From the NCBI GenBank assembly GCA_902792515.1, contig CADAZX010000035.1, positions 1-37,134 on the forward strand: a stretch of 37,134 nucleotides of DNA, written 5' to 3'. Shown one piece after another: positions 15,525 to 23,889 of this stretch. The number at the start of each line of letters is the position of its first letter. Within the stretch, counting starts at the first letter, position 1. Made by a program: the position numbers and the translations under genes. The notes under the pieces are model-generated. The model was not told the DNA's origin and made no database searches. It saw only the letters and a list, made by a program, of their open reading frames with translations. Source of the stretch: an uncultured Ruminococcus sp. (GTDB lineage: Bacteria > Bacillota > Clostridia > UBA1212).

Positions 15525-16984
15525 ATGCTTCTGACAGACAATACTATATCAGCCTGATAAATGAACTAAGGAAACTACCTGCGGAAACAGAATGGGTTGA
15601 GTTTAAGGACAATAACGATGAGCCGAATTTGATTGGCGAATATCTGTCCGCAATCAGCAATTCTGCAGCTCTTCACGAAAGAGATACAGGCTATGTCCTG
15701 TATGGAATACAGAATACAACTCACGAAATCGTTGGATCAAAGTTTTATCCGAAACTTGTCAAGGTAGGCAATGAAGAACTCGAAAACTGGTTACTGACGC
15801 AACTGACGCCAAGAATCGATTTCCAGTTTGTAGATATAGAAACGGATGAGGGCCATGTTGTTGTAATCGAAATACCTGCCGCAAGAATACAGCCGACTGC
15901 CTTCAAAGGCATAGAATTCATACGGGTCGGATCATATAAAAAGAAGTTGAAAGACTTTCCGGAAAAAGAGCGGAAACTGTGGCGTTCTTTCGAAATTCGG
16001 CCATATGAGACTCTACCTGCGAAGGAGAATGTGGATGCAGGAACAGTTACAAAGCTATTGGACACAGGTACGTTTTATACTCTAATGCAGCTTCCTATCC
16101 CGAGCACCAGAGATGGTATCATTCATGATTTTCTGGAATACGGTTTTCTCAAACAAATTGATAACGGAAACTACGCCGTCACTAATATGGGCGCTTTACT
16201 TTTTGCCAAGTCCTTTGCTTCTTTCGATTATCTGGAAAATAAAGCAATCCGAGTCATACTATATAAAGGAAGTGGAAGAACACATGCACTTCGTGATCAG
16301 TCTTTCTCTAAAGGCTATGCGATTGCATTTGATGAGATTGTTACCTACATCATGAGTATGCTTCCGCAGGAAGAAACAATAGAAACTGCTCTCCGTCAGG
16401 AGTTTATCATGTTTCCGGAGAAGGCAGTCAGAGAAATCCTTGGCAACATGATTATCCATCAGGATATGACAGCCAGAGGTCAGAGCCTGATGGTAGAGAT
16501 ATTTGACGAAAGGATCGAAGCAACGAACCCAGGAGAACTTCTTGTAGATGTAGACAGAATCATTGATACAGCGCCACACGCACGAAACGAAAAAATGGCA
16601 CAGTTTCTCCGCCTAGTGCACATATGTGAGGCCAGAGGTAGCGGTTTCGACCGCATAGAAGAAGGCATGCGGGATTGGAAGATTCCTGCTCCTAAAGTAG
16701 AAACCACGGAAGAATTTTGCCGGACAATGCTTAATTGGCATCCATCCCTCAGCCAATGGTCAAAAGAAGAAAAAATCAGAACCTGCTATATCTATGTCTG
16801 CTACTGCTACGTAAACGGAATCGAAATCTCTAACGCAGTGCTTCGTAACCGATTTGGCATCAGTGACGCCAATAAAGCGATGGCTTCAAGAATCATAAAC
16901 GATACCGTAATGGCAGGCAAAATCAAACTGGCTGATCCAAACGCTGCAGTAAAAATGAGGAGGTATATTCCTTACTGGGCCTGA
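15521..16984 (+). CDS. Schlafen AlbA-2 domain protein with C-terminal HATPase domain
   Basis: 487 residues. The N-terminal third carries an AlbA-2 (Schlafen-type) domain, visible as TEWVEFKDNND at 22-32 and TGYVLYGIQN, a fold that binds nucleic acid and in Schlafen proteins is linked to RNA cleavage. The C-terminal half has HATPase_c_4-like motifs: REILGNMIIHQD, ERIEATNPGEL and RGSGFDRIEEGM. The last 80 residues look like a winged-helix region. Such proteins are often annotated as RecG-like or putative transcriptional regulators; function is unproven. It is coupled to the HTH gene before it and ends at a GC-rich terminator (17111-17139). Base composition is clearly lower in GC than the flanking housekeeping genes, in keeping with transfer. 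A regulatory or defence role is possible. Confidence 0.75.
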   Translation: MNASDRQYYISLINELRKLPAETEWVEFKDNNDEPNLIGEYLSAISNSAALHERDTGYVLYGIQNTTHEIVGSKFYPKLVKVGNEELENWLLTQLTPRIDFQFVDIETDEGHVVVIEIPAARIQPTAFKGIEFIRVGSYKKKLKDFPEKERKLWRSFEIRPYETLPAKENVDAGTVTKLLDTGTFYTLMQLPIPSTRDGIIHDFLEYGFLKQIDNGNYAVTNMGALLFAKSFASFDYLENKAIRVILYKGSGRTHALRDQSFSKGYAIAFDEIVTYIMSMLPQEETIETALRQEFIMFPEKAVREILGNMIIHQDMTARGQSLMVEIFDERIEATNPGELLVDVDRIIDTAPHARNEKMAQFLRLVHICEARGSGFDRIEEGMRDWKIPAPKVETTEEFCRTMLNWHPSLSQWSKEEKIRTCYIYVCYCYVNGIEISNAVLRNRFGISDANKAMASRIINDTVMAGKIKLADPNAAVKMRRYIPYWA

Positions 16985-17091
16985 TTTTCGTTGACGGGTC
17001 GTTGACTCTAATGCTGTTTTCGAAGTAAATCTGCCGTAAAAACGGCCACTTTATGCGATTTTTTCGTTGACGGGTCGTTGACTCTAATGCT
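16985..17091. repeat. Perfect 31-bp direct repeat pair
   Basis: Identical 31-bp copies at 16985-17015 and 17061-17091, each containing GTTGACGGGTCGTTGACTC, itself two GTTGAC half-units. The first begins directly after the AlbA-2 gene stop. Between them is a small hairpin GCCGT-AAAA-ACGGC. A recombinase remnant lies 50 bp further on, so these may be recombinase binding arms or an attachment-site duplication. Confidence 0.75.
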
Positions 17092-17110
17092 TTTATCGAA
17101 TCATCCCCCC

Positions 17111-17139
17111 CCGCCCGGCACCCCGGGCGGTTCCTTTTT
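17111..17139 (+). terminator. Intrinsic terminator after the AlbA-2 gene
   Basis: CCGCCCGG (17111-17118) pairs perfectly with CCGGGCGG (17123-17130) over a CACC loop, followed by TTCCTTTTT. The T-rich tail is on the plus strand, so it serves the plus-strand unit. Confidence 0.7.
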
Positions 17140-17142
17140 CCC

Positions 17143-17391
17143 TCACATCAACCCATTTATCTTCTGCACTTCCTCCGCAACAAATCTTTCGTCCGCGCCG
17201 ACATAAATATTGTAAGTCGTCTGGAAGTCCGAATGTCCCAGAAGGGTCTGTGCGGCCTTCATCGACACCCCCGCCTCGCAAAGCCTTGTCGCATATGTGT
17301 GGCGAAGTGTGTGGCACGAAAACCTCAGCAACGGGATCTCCGGCCGCTCGGCATTGTGCTTTTCAAGGATTTGGTGGATTAGCCTAATTTT
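17143..17391 (-). pseudogene. Tyrosine recombinase (phage-type integrase), C-terminal remnant
   Basis: About 82 codons of the C-terminal catalytic part remain: HTLRHTYATRL with the catalytic HxxR, LLGHSD, and the nucleophile Tyr in TTYNIYVGAD. The frame is open upward to 17391, where a TAA is met in AT-rich DNA that does not resemble an integrase, so the N-terminal three quarters are missing. The break lies at the join between GC-rich and AT-rich sequence near 17385. It is probably the scar of an integrated element that lost its integrase when other DNA came in. Confidence 0.8.
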
Positions 17392-17418
17392 TTATGGTTT
17401 TTGGTAATGTCTCTTTGG

Positions 17419-17883
17419 TCAATAAACCTCATATGATGCAAAAGAATACTGATGCTTCTGCGGTATTTCAACAATGATAATATAGTCTTTCAATTGATCG
17501 TTAGCCACACTTGGCACTGACCGTTTTAGTACAACATTGACTGTATTATTGAAATATTCCACTTTCTCAACCGTGAGTTTGCTTGACCCAGTGATTTCGC
17601 GGTGAAAGATAATAATAATACTGTTATTCTCAAAGAAGTCTCTTTCGAATAACGCCAATCGATCGTATGCATTAGATGATAATGCTGCAAAATTATACTC
17701 GGAAATCATATCTGAAATAGCCTTCTCATCACTTAAGAGGATCGCTCCATAGGAATTAAAAGACTCCGCGAATGTCACGTCTTCAAATATATAGCTCTTG
17801 AAGCAATTTGAGCAACTTGTCAAAACAAAAATAGAAGAGATTACAGCCATTAAAGCGCATATTAGTTTTATTGAATTATTCAT
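17419..17883 (-). CDS. Small lipoprotein of unknown function
   Basis: 154 residues. A signal peptide with lipobox LTSC (Cys24) predicts anchoring to the outer face of the membrane. The mature part shows alternating hydrophobic strands (IIIIFHREIT, VNVVLKR, YIIIVEIP), faintly like the PrcB-type C-terminal domain, but I would not assign it. The ATG at 17883 follows GGAGG by about seven bases. It is AT-rich and lies 68 bp after the XRE gene, in the same direction, so it probably belongs to the XRE/DUF2975 operon. No terminator was seen after it. Confidence 0.7.
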   Translation of the reverse strand: MNNSIKLICALMAVISSIFVLTSCSNCFKSYIFEDVTFAESFNSYGAILLSDEKAISDMISEYNFAALSSNAYDRLALFERDFFENNSIIIIFHREITGSSKLTVEKVEYFNNTVNVVLKRSVPSVANDQLKDYIIIVEIPQKHQYSFASYEVY

Positions 17884-17951
17884 GGGATACCTCCAATTAA
17901 TATTTTCTATTCTTGCTTATTTATCTTCTATCGTGTTTTGCAATTATGTGC

Positions 17952-18170
17952 TTATTCGTGGGGAGAAGGATTATTTATCCTTTCAAGGATATCACCTGGT
18001 TGGCAATCCAGGACGTCACAAATTTTATCCAGTGTTTCAAATCTCAACCCTTTAACCCTGCCATTTTTCAGTAATGAGATGTTTGTCAGGCTAATGCCTA
18101 CCCTTGAAGAGAGTTCTGAAACACTCATTTTCCTTTTAGAAAGCATCACGTCGATATTTACAACTATCAT
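17952..18170 (-). CDS. XRE-family transcriptional regulator (YozG-like)
   Basis: 72-residue Cro/CI-type helix-turn-helix protein: MSVSELSSRVGISLTNISLLKNG forms the HTH in two parts, followed by the C-terminal DKICDVLDCQPGDIL helix typical of this family. Its ATG overlaps the stop of the DUF2975 gene by four bases. Small XRE regulators coupled to a DUF2975 membrane protein are a recurring pair in Firmicutes. It may control the shared promoter at 18709-18737; no operator was identified with certainty. Confidence 0.85.
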   Translation of the reverse strand: MIVVNIDVMLSKRKMSVSELSSRVGISLTNISLLKNGRVKGLRFETLDKICDVLDCQPGDILERINNPSPHE

Positions 18171-18676
18171 AATATGCTGTCATTATCCTCCTTAAGTCTA
18201 GTTGCTTTTTCTAAATACCGATATATGAAGAAAGTAAATAGTGCTAAAATCAATCCGAGTATACCAATCACATAGTAAAGTATTGCAAACGGATTCCACT
18301 TTAGAAACATAAATATCATATGCCCGGTGATTAAGATGATTGAATCTGAAAAAAGGATTATTGATACGATTTTAAAAATATGAGCGTTTCTGTAAGAAAA
18401 GAAACAATCATGCCGTGCAAACGATGTCGACTTGAGAAGTGAAAAAACTACCGCAAAACACGGGACAGAAACCAGCCACGCAAAAATGAGTTGCGTCCAA
18501 AAGGCAAAAAGCTGGTTCGAATCGACCGGAACTGAACTTCCGGATTCGCCTGAAACAACGCCGACAGTAGTGAGTGAAATGCTAAAAGGGTACCACCAAA
18601 GGCAAATACCCACACCTACGATTAACACGAATACCAAAGCGATTCTTGATAGTGTTATTAGCACCCGGTTATTCAT
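18167..18676 (-). CDS. DUF2975-family membrane protein
   Basis: 169 residues with four membrane segments (about 8-28, 55-80, 100-125 and 130-155) and a charged C-terminal tail. The layout and the coupled small XRE gene fit DUF2975, whose function is unknown. ATG at 18676 is preceded by GGAGG seven to eight bases away. First gene behind a consensus promoter. Codon and base composition are AT-rich like the rest of the island. Confidence 0.75.
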   Translation of the reverse strand: MNNRVLITLSRIALVFVLIVGVGICLWWYPFSISLTTVGVVSGESGSSVPVDSNQLFAFWTQLIFAWLVSVPCFAVVFSLLKSTSFARHDCFFSYRNAHIFKIVSIILFSDSIILITGHMIFMFLKWNPFAILYYVIGILGLILALFTFFIYRYLEKATRLKEDNDSIL

Positions 18677-18708
18677 ATTTCAAACCTCCAGATTAATTGT
18701 TCACACAT

Positions 18709-18737
18709 ATTATACTGTTCTTGATTTCTCTTGTCAA
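18709..18737 (-). promoter_or_regulatory. Perfect consensus sigma-A promoter of the DUF2975-XRE operon
   Basis: On the minus strand TTGACA (18732-18737), exactly 17 bases, TATAAT (18709-18714). All 12 positions match. A promoter this strong before an XRE operon suggests that it is normally held down by a repressor. Confidence 0.85.
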
Positions 18738-18739
18738 TA

Positions 18740-18984
18740 TGATTCGTAAAAAAATTTATGTATTACGTAAAATGAATCGATTATCAAACTAAAAACAATG
18801 CTTCTTTTCCCGTCTTGCGGTTAGTATGAAAAGGCTCGGTGTTTCATATTAATAGATATCTGCTAATTCAATATGGTTTCGGTGGTCGCATTGACTATTG
18901 CCCCTGAGTTTGGTTAGACAGTGGGCTCGACCCGTTCGACATATAAAGAGGATATTTTTTCTCGCGAGACCCCCTGCGAAAACG
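18740..18984. other. Intergenic stretch at the island's right edge
   Basis: Part of a 396-bp gap between divergent genes. It holds the palindrome TTACGTAA near 18763, an inverted pair TATGAAA/TTTCATA around 18828-18852, and then returns to the GC-rich host composition by about 18960. No gene or tRNA end was recognised. Confidence 0.4.
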
Positions 18985-19014
18985 TTTCAAAAATCCGCAA
19001 ATATATGCTAAAAT
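18985..19014 (+). promoter_or_regulatory. Promoter candidate for the histidine phosphatase gene
   Basis: TTTCAA (18985-18990), 18 bases, TAAAAT (19009-19014) with an extended TGC just before the -10. A short GCCGG/CCGGC hairpin lies in the leader at 19023-19040. Confidence 0.45.
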
Positions 19015-19072
19015 AATAAAAACGCCGGATTTCCGCCGGCTTGCAAAACTATTATCGAACAGGAGACTCATC

Positions 19073-19792
19073 ATGCTTTTGTTTCTCATCAGACACGGAG
19101 ACCCCGACTACGCGCACGACGCGCTGACGCCGCTCGGGCAGAAACAGGCCGAAGCCGTCGCCAAAAGACTTGCCGTTTACGGACTGGACGAGGTCTACAC
19201 TTCATCTCTCGGCCGCGCCCGCCTGACCGCCCAACCCACGTGCGACCTTCTCCACCTCGAGCCTCATCTCTGCGACTGGGCAATCGAAGACATCGCCTGG
19301 AAATACACCACCGTGACCCTTCCAAACGGCCACGTAACCTGGTCGTTCTTCACAGACGAGTACCGCCGTCTGTTCAACCTGCCCGAGGTCCTCGCCCTGG
19401 GCCGCAAGTGGTACGAGTCACCCCTTTTCGCCAACAACAAATTCAAAGAGGGCATCGAAAAGGTTCAGCAGGACGTGGACGCGTTCATGCTCTCCCTCGG
19501 GTACAGGCACGAAAGCGAGCGGGGCGTGTACATTCCCGAAAATCCCGGAAAGAACCGGGTCGCGCTGTTTTCACACCAGGGGTTCGGGATTCTGTTTTTG
19601 AGCCTGCTTCTCGACATTCCCTATCCGCTGTTTTCGTCGCACTTTGACATTTCCCACTCGGGAATGAGCGTGATCGAGTTCTCGGTGAACGGCGAAGGGC
19701 TTGTGATTCCGAAGTGTCTCCAGCTGTCGAACGACTCGCACATCTACAAGGAAGGGCTGCCGACAAGATATCAGAACTTCATTCCGATCTGA
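19073..19792 (+). CDS. Histidine phosphatase family protein
   Basis: 239 residues of the phosphoglycerate-mutase-like superfamily, hydrolysing a phosphomonoester through a phospho-histidine. The nucleophile motif RHGDP starts at Arg7-His8; the second catalytic His is probably in LFSHQGFG near residue 168, and TSSLGRARLTA is the family's second arginine region. ATG at 19073 follows AGGAG by eight bases. It stands alone on the plus strand between the island and an unknown gene. The substrate cannot be inferred. Confidence 0.85.
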   Translation: MLLFLIRHGDPDYAHDALTPLGQKQAEAVAKRLAVYGLDEVYTSSLGRARLTAQPTCDLLHLEPHLCDWAIEDIAWKYTTVTLPNGHVTWSFFTDEYRRLFNLPEVLALGRKWYESPLFANNKFKEGIEKVQQDVDAFMLSLGYRHESERGVYIPENPGKNRVALFSHQGFGILFLSLLLDIPYPLFSSHFDISHSGMSVIEFSVNGEGLVIPKCLQLSNDSHIYKEGLPTRYQNFIPI

Positions 19793-19995
19793 CGTGCTTT
19801 TCGCTGTCAGCTTTCGAAAACTGCTTGCAGCAAACTTCTTTCGCCTGAAGCAGGTTATCTCTATAGAGACGAGAGCAGACGAGAGCAGAGCCCTAAAATT
19901 AACTTGATTTTTGAAAGCAATTCGGATATGGTGTAATCGAAGGATTAACAATCCGTTGACTTCAATTTATGTATATACCCAGGGGGCATGTGTTT

Positions 19996-20976
19996 ATGAT
20001 TACAACGATGGATGGGTTCCCGCAGAAGACTTTATCGGAACGATTGTCTTTGATACCGTCACCGCGAGTTCCTTTGACGAGTAAAGAGCGGCGCGAAACG
20101 CTCATTTCCAATTTGCGGCCTTATTTTATAATTCCGAAAGCAGAACCCTCGCGTTTTGTCGTCTGGATGAAGGAGGAACTCGGTCTCCGGGAATTCACCG
20201 CAGAGGAATTAACTGTCCCGTTTTACCGGCATGAGATCGACATGCGCAGGATGACGCCTTCAGACGATTTATGGCTCCTGGAAAAAAATGAAAGAAACAG
20301 GGAATTCTTTGAGAAGGAATTCTTTAACGGCGATTTTTTAAATCCCGAATATGAAGATGACGTGATAGTTGTCGGTTACAACCCGGAAATTGATACGTTT
20401 TACAGCAGCTCGACTTTTCTTCAAAACACACTGATGTATTTCCGAGGGATCGATCCGGAGGATCTTCTGCGCCAGTCTAAGGAACAGTTTCCCGTTCGAA
20501 CCGCGAACGCTTATGCGGAGAGTTTGGATGCCGCGCTGAGAACGTTCACCTCCTATGTGATAGAGCAGACTGTCTTGCGTATTCTCCGCTCTGAAAAGCT
20601 GACTGTGAAATACCCCAAAAAAAGGACCGTTACGGTTTCATCCGCCGAATTTCTTCCGTTTTTCAGAGACCTTGTCTCGCATAATTTTCTGATTCAGGAT
20701 TATTGCTCTCAGCCTGACGGCAGCCCCGCTTACAGTCTGGTTTTTGCCGGCGCGGACGGAGAGCGGGCTCAACTTGTTTTTGAAAATGGCAGGCTTTGCT
20801 TTGACCTGAGGGGCTTTTTTGAGTTTCAGGAAGCGGATGTCGCTGCTTTGAATGGCTGGCTGGAAAATGTTTTGAAGACACGCCCGCGGAAAACGTCGGC
20901 ACGACGGAAATCTCCCGGGCCCGGGAAAAGCGCGGCAGGCAGCCGGGAAAAAAAGACGGTTCAAAAGGACGGCTGA
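19996..20976 (+). CDS. Protein of unknown function
   Basis: 326 residues, not recognised. The start is taken as the ATG at 19996, nine bases after AGGGGG; an in-frame ATG at 19969 has no ribosome site, and 20008 is an alternative. The protein is soluble, rich in Phe, Glu and Arg, with no signal peptide or membrane segment. The region FYRHEIDMRRMTPSDDLWLLEK and the acidic NPEYEDDVIVVGYNPE are its most distinctive parts. The last 35 residues are a basic, low-complexity tail (many Lys, Arg, Pro, Ser). Base composition is intermediate. It ends 37 bp before a bidirectional terminator. Confidence 0.65.
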   Translation: MITTMDGFPQKTLSERLSLIPSPRVPLTSKERRETLISNLRPYFIIPKAEPSRFVVWMKEELGLREFTAEELTVPFYRHEIDMRRMTPSDDLWLLEKNERNREFFEKEFFNGDFLNPEYEDDVIVVGYNPEIDTFYSSSTFLQNTLMYFRGIDPEDLLRQSKEQFPVRTANAYAESLDAALRTFTSYVIEQTVLRILRSEKLTVKYPKKRTVTVSSAEFLPFFRDLVSHNFLIQDYCSQPDGSPAYSLVFAGADGERAQLVFENGRLCFDLRGFFEFQEADVAALNGWLENVLKTRPRKTSARRKSPGPGKSAAGSREKKTVQKDG

Positions 20977-21012
20977 TCTCTGCCTTTTTGCGAATTTGTT
21001 TTATTTAAAACC

Positions 21013-21048
21013 GCGGCCGGCGTCAGGTTAAATCTACGCGCCGGCCGC
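21013..21048. terminator. Bidirectional terminator between convergent genes
   Basis: GCGGCCGGCG (21013-21022) pairs perfectly with CGCCGGCCGC (21039-21048) over a 16-base loop. TTTCCGTTTATTT follows on the plus strand and GGTTTTAAATAAAAC on the minus strand, so it can stop transcription from both sides. Confidence 0.75.
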
Positions 21049-21084
21049 TTTCCGTTTATTTGTGTTCCTTGAGATAAAAGCACT

Positions 21085-22251
21085 CTATTCGCCGTCTTTT
21101 CCTTTTGGGACTTCCTCCGGTTCTTCAACAAGCGTCAAAAGGTTTCGTTCGACGATTTCTCTGATCACGACGGTTCCCGCTCCTTCGGGCTGTTTATCAC
21201 CGGCGGCTTTTTGCGCCTCCGCCGCCAGTTTTTGTATATCGAAACTGTTCCCGCGCACGAATATTGAATGCGCGAACGATTCGGAAAGCGGCTTGATGAG
21301 AGCGCGGCCGAACGAGTCGCGTGACATCACAAGAGTGAGGCCGGACGACTCCTTTCCGGCGGTTACTATTTTGGTGTCGTCAAGGCTACGGATGCGCTGC
21401 GCCGCCGTGTAGAGGTCCGGGGAGGAATCCTGCGAAAACGCTTCCTCGCGTATTGCTTTTATCGGGCGAACCATTTTCAGAAGGTCGTCCTCGCGCGTTC
21501 CGTTTGTGAGCGTTTCCGGCGTGCGGCGCGTTCCGTTAGGTCTTACCGTCGTCTCCTTTTCGACCGCGTCCGCGAGTGCGTCAAACGCAACAACGCTTCC
21601 CAAAAGGTTCCAGTGGCTGTCGCCGCTGTAATACAAGTCTCCCCTACTTTTGGCGGAAATCAGCGCCTCCTTAAGGTCGCAGACCGTCACGCCTTCCTCT
21701 TTGAGCCTTTGCGTCAGCCTGTCTAATAAAGATTCCTCGCACGAGGCTCCGTATCTCTGGGCCATCATCTCCGGGTAGATAGAATTTTTGTTCGGCGCCA
21801 CTGCGAAAACGTAGCCCGCGCCGCAATCTGCCGCCGTTTTTTGTTCGTTTTTGACGAACTCGACAAGCTTTTCGACGGCCTCCTCCGAATTCCTCTCGCC
21901 GAGGTAGTCTTTTGCGGTCTCCGCGTAAAAAAGCCATCCGTCGCGGCCCGTTATCACGTCGTCCTCCGGGCTCGAGTCGAAAACCTCCGTCATCACCGCC
22001 GCGTTCGCATCCACCATCTCCGCCCTGAACGCAAAATGGTCCGCAAACCACGATTCAAAATGCTCCCCGAACGTCCTTCCGTCGGAGTAGGCGATCCTGA
22101 ACTCCGGGAACGGCTCAAGCGTCCTCTGTTCGGCCCTTGCCGCCTCGCCTGCATCATAAAAGAGCATCCCGACAAGCGGCACGATCATCGCCGCCGCGAG
22201 TATTCCCAGGAAGGCAGTGCATATTATTTTGTAACCTTTTTTATCGTTCAC
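21085..22251 (-). CDS. AlgJ/DHHW-like SGNH acetyltransferase partner protein
   Basis: 388 residues with one N-terminal membrane segment (about 8-30) and an extracytoplasmic domain. The motifs YYSGDSHWN (Asp-x-His-Trp) and MSRDSFGR, the latter offering the catalytic Ser, are those of AlgJ/AlgX/DHHW proteins, which take acyl groups from an MBOAT protein and place them on exported polysaccharide. The GTG start at 22251 follows GAGGAGGG by seven bases and lies 17 bp after the MBOAT gene, so the two form an operon. Expected product: an O-acylated surface or secreted glycan; acetyl is the likely group. Confidence 0.8.
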   Translation of the reverse strand: MNDKKGYKIICTAFLGILAAAMIVPLVGMLFYDAGEAARAEQRTLEPFPEFRIAYSDGRTFGEHFESWFADHFAFRAEMVDANAAVMTEVFDSSPEDDVITGRDGWLFYAETAKDYLGERNSEEAVEKLVEFVKNEQKTAADCGAGYVFAVAPNKNSIYPEMMAQRYGASCEESLLDRLTQRLKEEGVTVCDLKEALISAKSRGDLYYSGDSHWNLLGSVVAFDALADAVEKETTVRPNGTRRTPETLTNGTREDDLLKMVRPIKAIREEAFSQDSSPDLYTAAQRIRSLDDTKIVTAGKESSGLTLVMSRDSFGRALIKPLSESFAHSIFVRGNSFDIQKLAAEAQKAAGDKQPEGAGTVVIREIVERNLLTLVEEPEEVPKGKDGE

Positions 22252-22268
22252 AGCTTAGCCCTCCTCTG

Positions 22269-23804
22269 TCAGAATCTAAAGTAAATAAACGGATTGTACG
22301 ACGACGAAGCCAGCGTCAGCGCGCAAACCGCGAAGAGTAAAAGCGCCAGCACGAACGAGATGACCGTCTGTGCCCTTCCGAAGCCGGTTCTCGCCTTTTC
22401 GAGCGCGTTTCCCGCCCTGTTTCCGCTTTTAATGAGTTTTTCCGCCCACTCGCGCCACGGAAGCGCAGCGAAAATTCCGGTCGCCGCCGCGAAAACCGTG
22501 AACGGTGTCAGCGCGTTCAAAACGTCCGCCGTAAGGCCGCCCGTGAACGAGAACATCCGCCCGATGTACTGTATTCCGTACGACACCGTGTCGCTTCTGA
22601 ACATCACGAAGCCCAAAATCACGACCGCGAGCGTGTAGACAAGCCTCAAAACCGTAGTAACAACTTTAATTACGGCTTTCGGGAGCTTCCCGAGCGTCTC
22701 TTTTCGTACCGCCGCCCTGTCGCCCGCAGGCTTTAAGATTTCCTCTAAAAACAGGAAAAATCCGTGCCACAGTCCCCACAGTATGAACGTGAAGTTCGCG
22801 CCGTGCCACAGCCCTGTCATAAAGAAAACGGTGAACTTGTTGAGGACCGTCCGCACCCTGCCCTTCCGGTTGCCGCCGAGAGGGATGTAGAGGTAGTCGC
22901 GGAACCACGACGACAGCGAGATGTGCCACCTGCGCCAGAATTCCTTTACGGAAAGGCTCGCGTACGGGTGGTTGAAGTTTTCGTTGAACTTGAACCCGAA
23001 CATCGCGCCGATGCCGATCGCCATGTCCGAGTAGCCCGAAAAGTCAAAATAGATCTGCAGCACGTAGAAAACCGCGCCGAGGCAGGCCGACGCGCCGCTG
23101 ATTTTTGAGGTCTCGAGCCCGAAAACGCTGTCCGCCACGAGCGCCGCCGTGTTCGCTATGATGAGCTTTTTGGCCAGCCCCAAAACGAACCGCCTCGCGC
23201 CCTTCGCCGCATTTTCCGCCTCAATCCGCCTTTTTCCGAGCTGTTCCTCGATTTCCCGGTATTTCACGATCGGGCCCGCGACAAGCTGCGGGAAGAACGA
23301 CACGTACAAAAGCATGCGGAAAAAGTTCCCGCAGTGACTCGAGGTGCCCCTGTACACGTCGATAACGTACGACAGTATCTGAAAGCTGAAAAACGAAATT
23401 CCCAGCGGCAGCGCAATCTGCTTCAGGTCGTGCGCGGCGGTATACAGCTGCTTATTTCCCGGAAATATATCGGAAATGATTCCCGCCGCAAATCCGGAGT
23501 ACTTGAAAAACGCCAGCGCACCGAGCACCGCCACGCACGCCGCCGCCAGCCAGAGCTTCTTCAGCTTCGGTTTCTTTTCGATCAAAAGCGTCGCCAACCA
23601 GCAAAAAAGAGCCTCGCCGATCAGCAGGAGCACCGTCACCGGTTCGCCCCACGCGTAAAAGACAAGGCTCGCTATCAGCAGCAGAACGTTCGACGCGCGC
23701 ACGAAGCCCGGCCTCTTTTCCGATGCGAACGCCATGACCGCCGTGTTCAGCAAAAAAACGACCGGAAGGAATATGAAAACAAATACCTGACTGCTGAATA
23801 CCAA
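22269..23804 (-). CDS. MBOAT-family O-acyltransferase (AlgI/DltB-like)
   Basis: 511-residue membrane protein with about ten membrane segments, expected to carry acyl groups across the membrane to the AlgJ-like partner. Family motifs: FWRRWHISLSSWFRDYLYIP near residue 300, then GLWHGANFTFILWGLWHG, with the catalytic histidine. The start is TTG at 23804, nine bases after AGGAG; no better codon is nearby. The C-terminus has a further membrane segment ending in YNPFIYFRF. It is upstream of and coupled by spacing to the AlgJ-like gene. No dlt genes are present, so polysaccharide O-acylation is preferred over teichoic acid D-alanylation. Confidence 0.88.
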   Translation of the reverse strand: MVFSSQVFVFIFLPVVFLLNTAVMAFASEKRPGFVRASNVLLLIASLVFYAWGEPVTVLLLIGEALFCWLATLLIEKKPKLKKLWLAAACVAVLGALAFFKYSGFAAGIISDIFPGNKQLYTAAHDLKQIALPLGISFFSFQILSYVIDVYRGTSSHCGNFFRMLLYVSFFPQLVAGPIVKYREIEEQLGKRRIEAENAAKGARRFVLGLAKKLIIANTAALVADSVFGLETSKISGASACLGAVFYVLQIYFDFSGYSDMAIGIGAMFGFKFNENFNHPYASLSVKEFWRRWHISLSSWFRDYLYIPLGGNRKGRVRTVLNKFTVFFMTGLWHGANFTFILWGLWHGFFLFLEEILKPAGDRAAVRKETLGKLPKAVIKVVTTVLRLVYTLAVVILGFVMFRSDTVSYGIQYIGRMFSFTGGLTADVLNALTPFTVFAAATGIFAALPWREWAEKLIKSGNRAGNALEKARTGFGRAQTVISFVLALLLFAVCALTLASSSYNPFIYFRF

Positions 23805-23889
23805 CTTGTTTTGCTCCTTCCGGCCTTAGAAATATTTTAGTGAATGTTTGAGTTTTCGCACCGCCGCGGATTTTTTTGCCGCGATGTTT

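Noticed and set aside
18895..18960. Possible tRNA 3' end (GGGCTCGACCCGTTCGACA) as an attachment site
   Set aside because: It lacks a TPsiC-loop context and an acceptor stem, and no cloverleaf can be drawn upstream.
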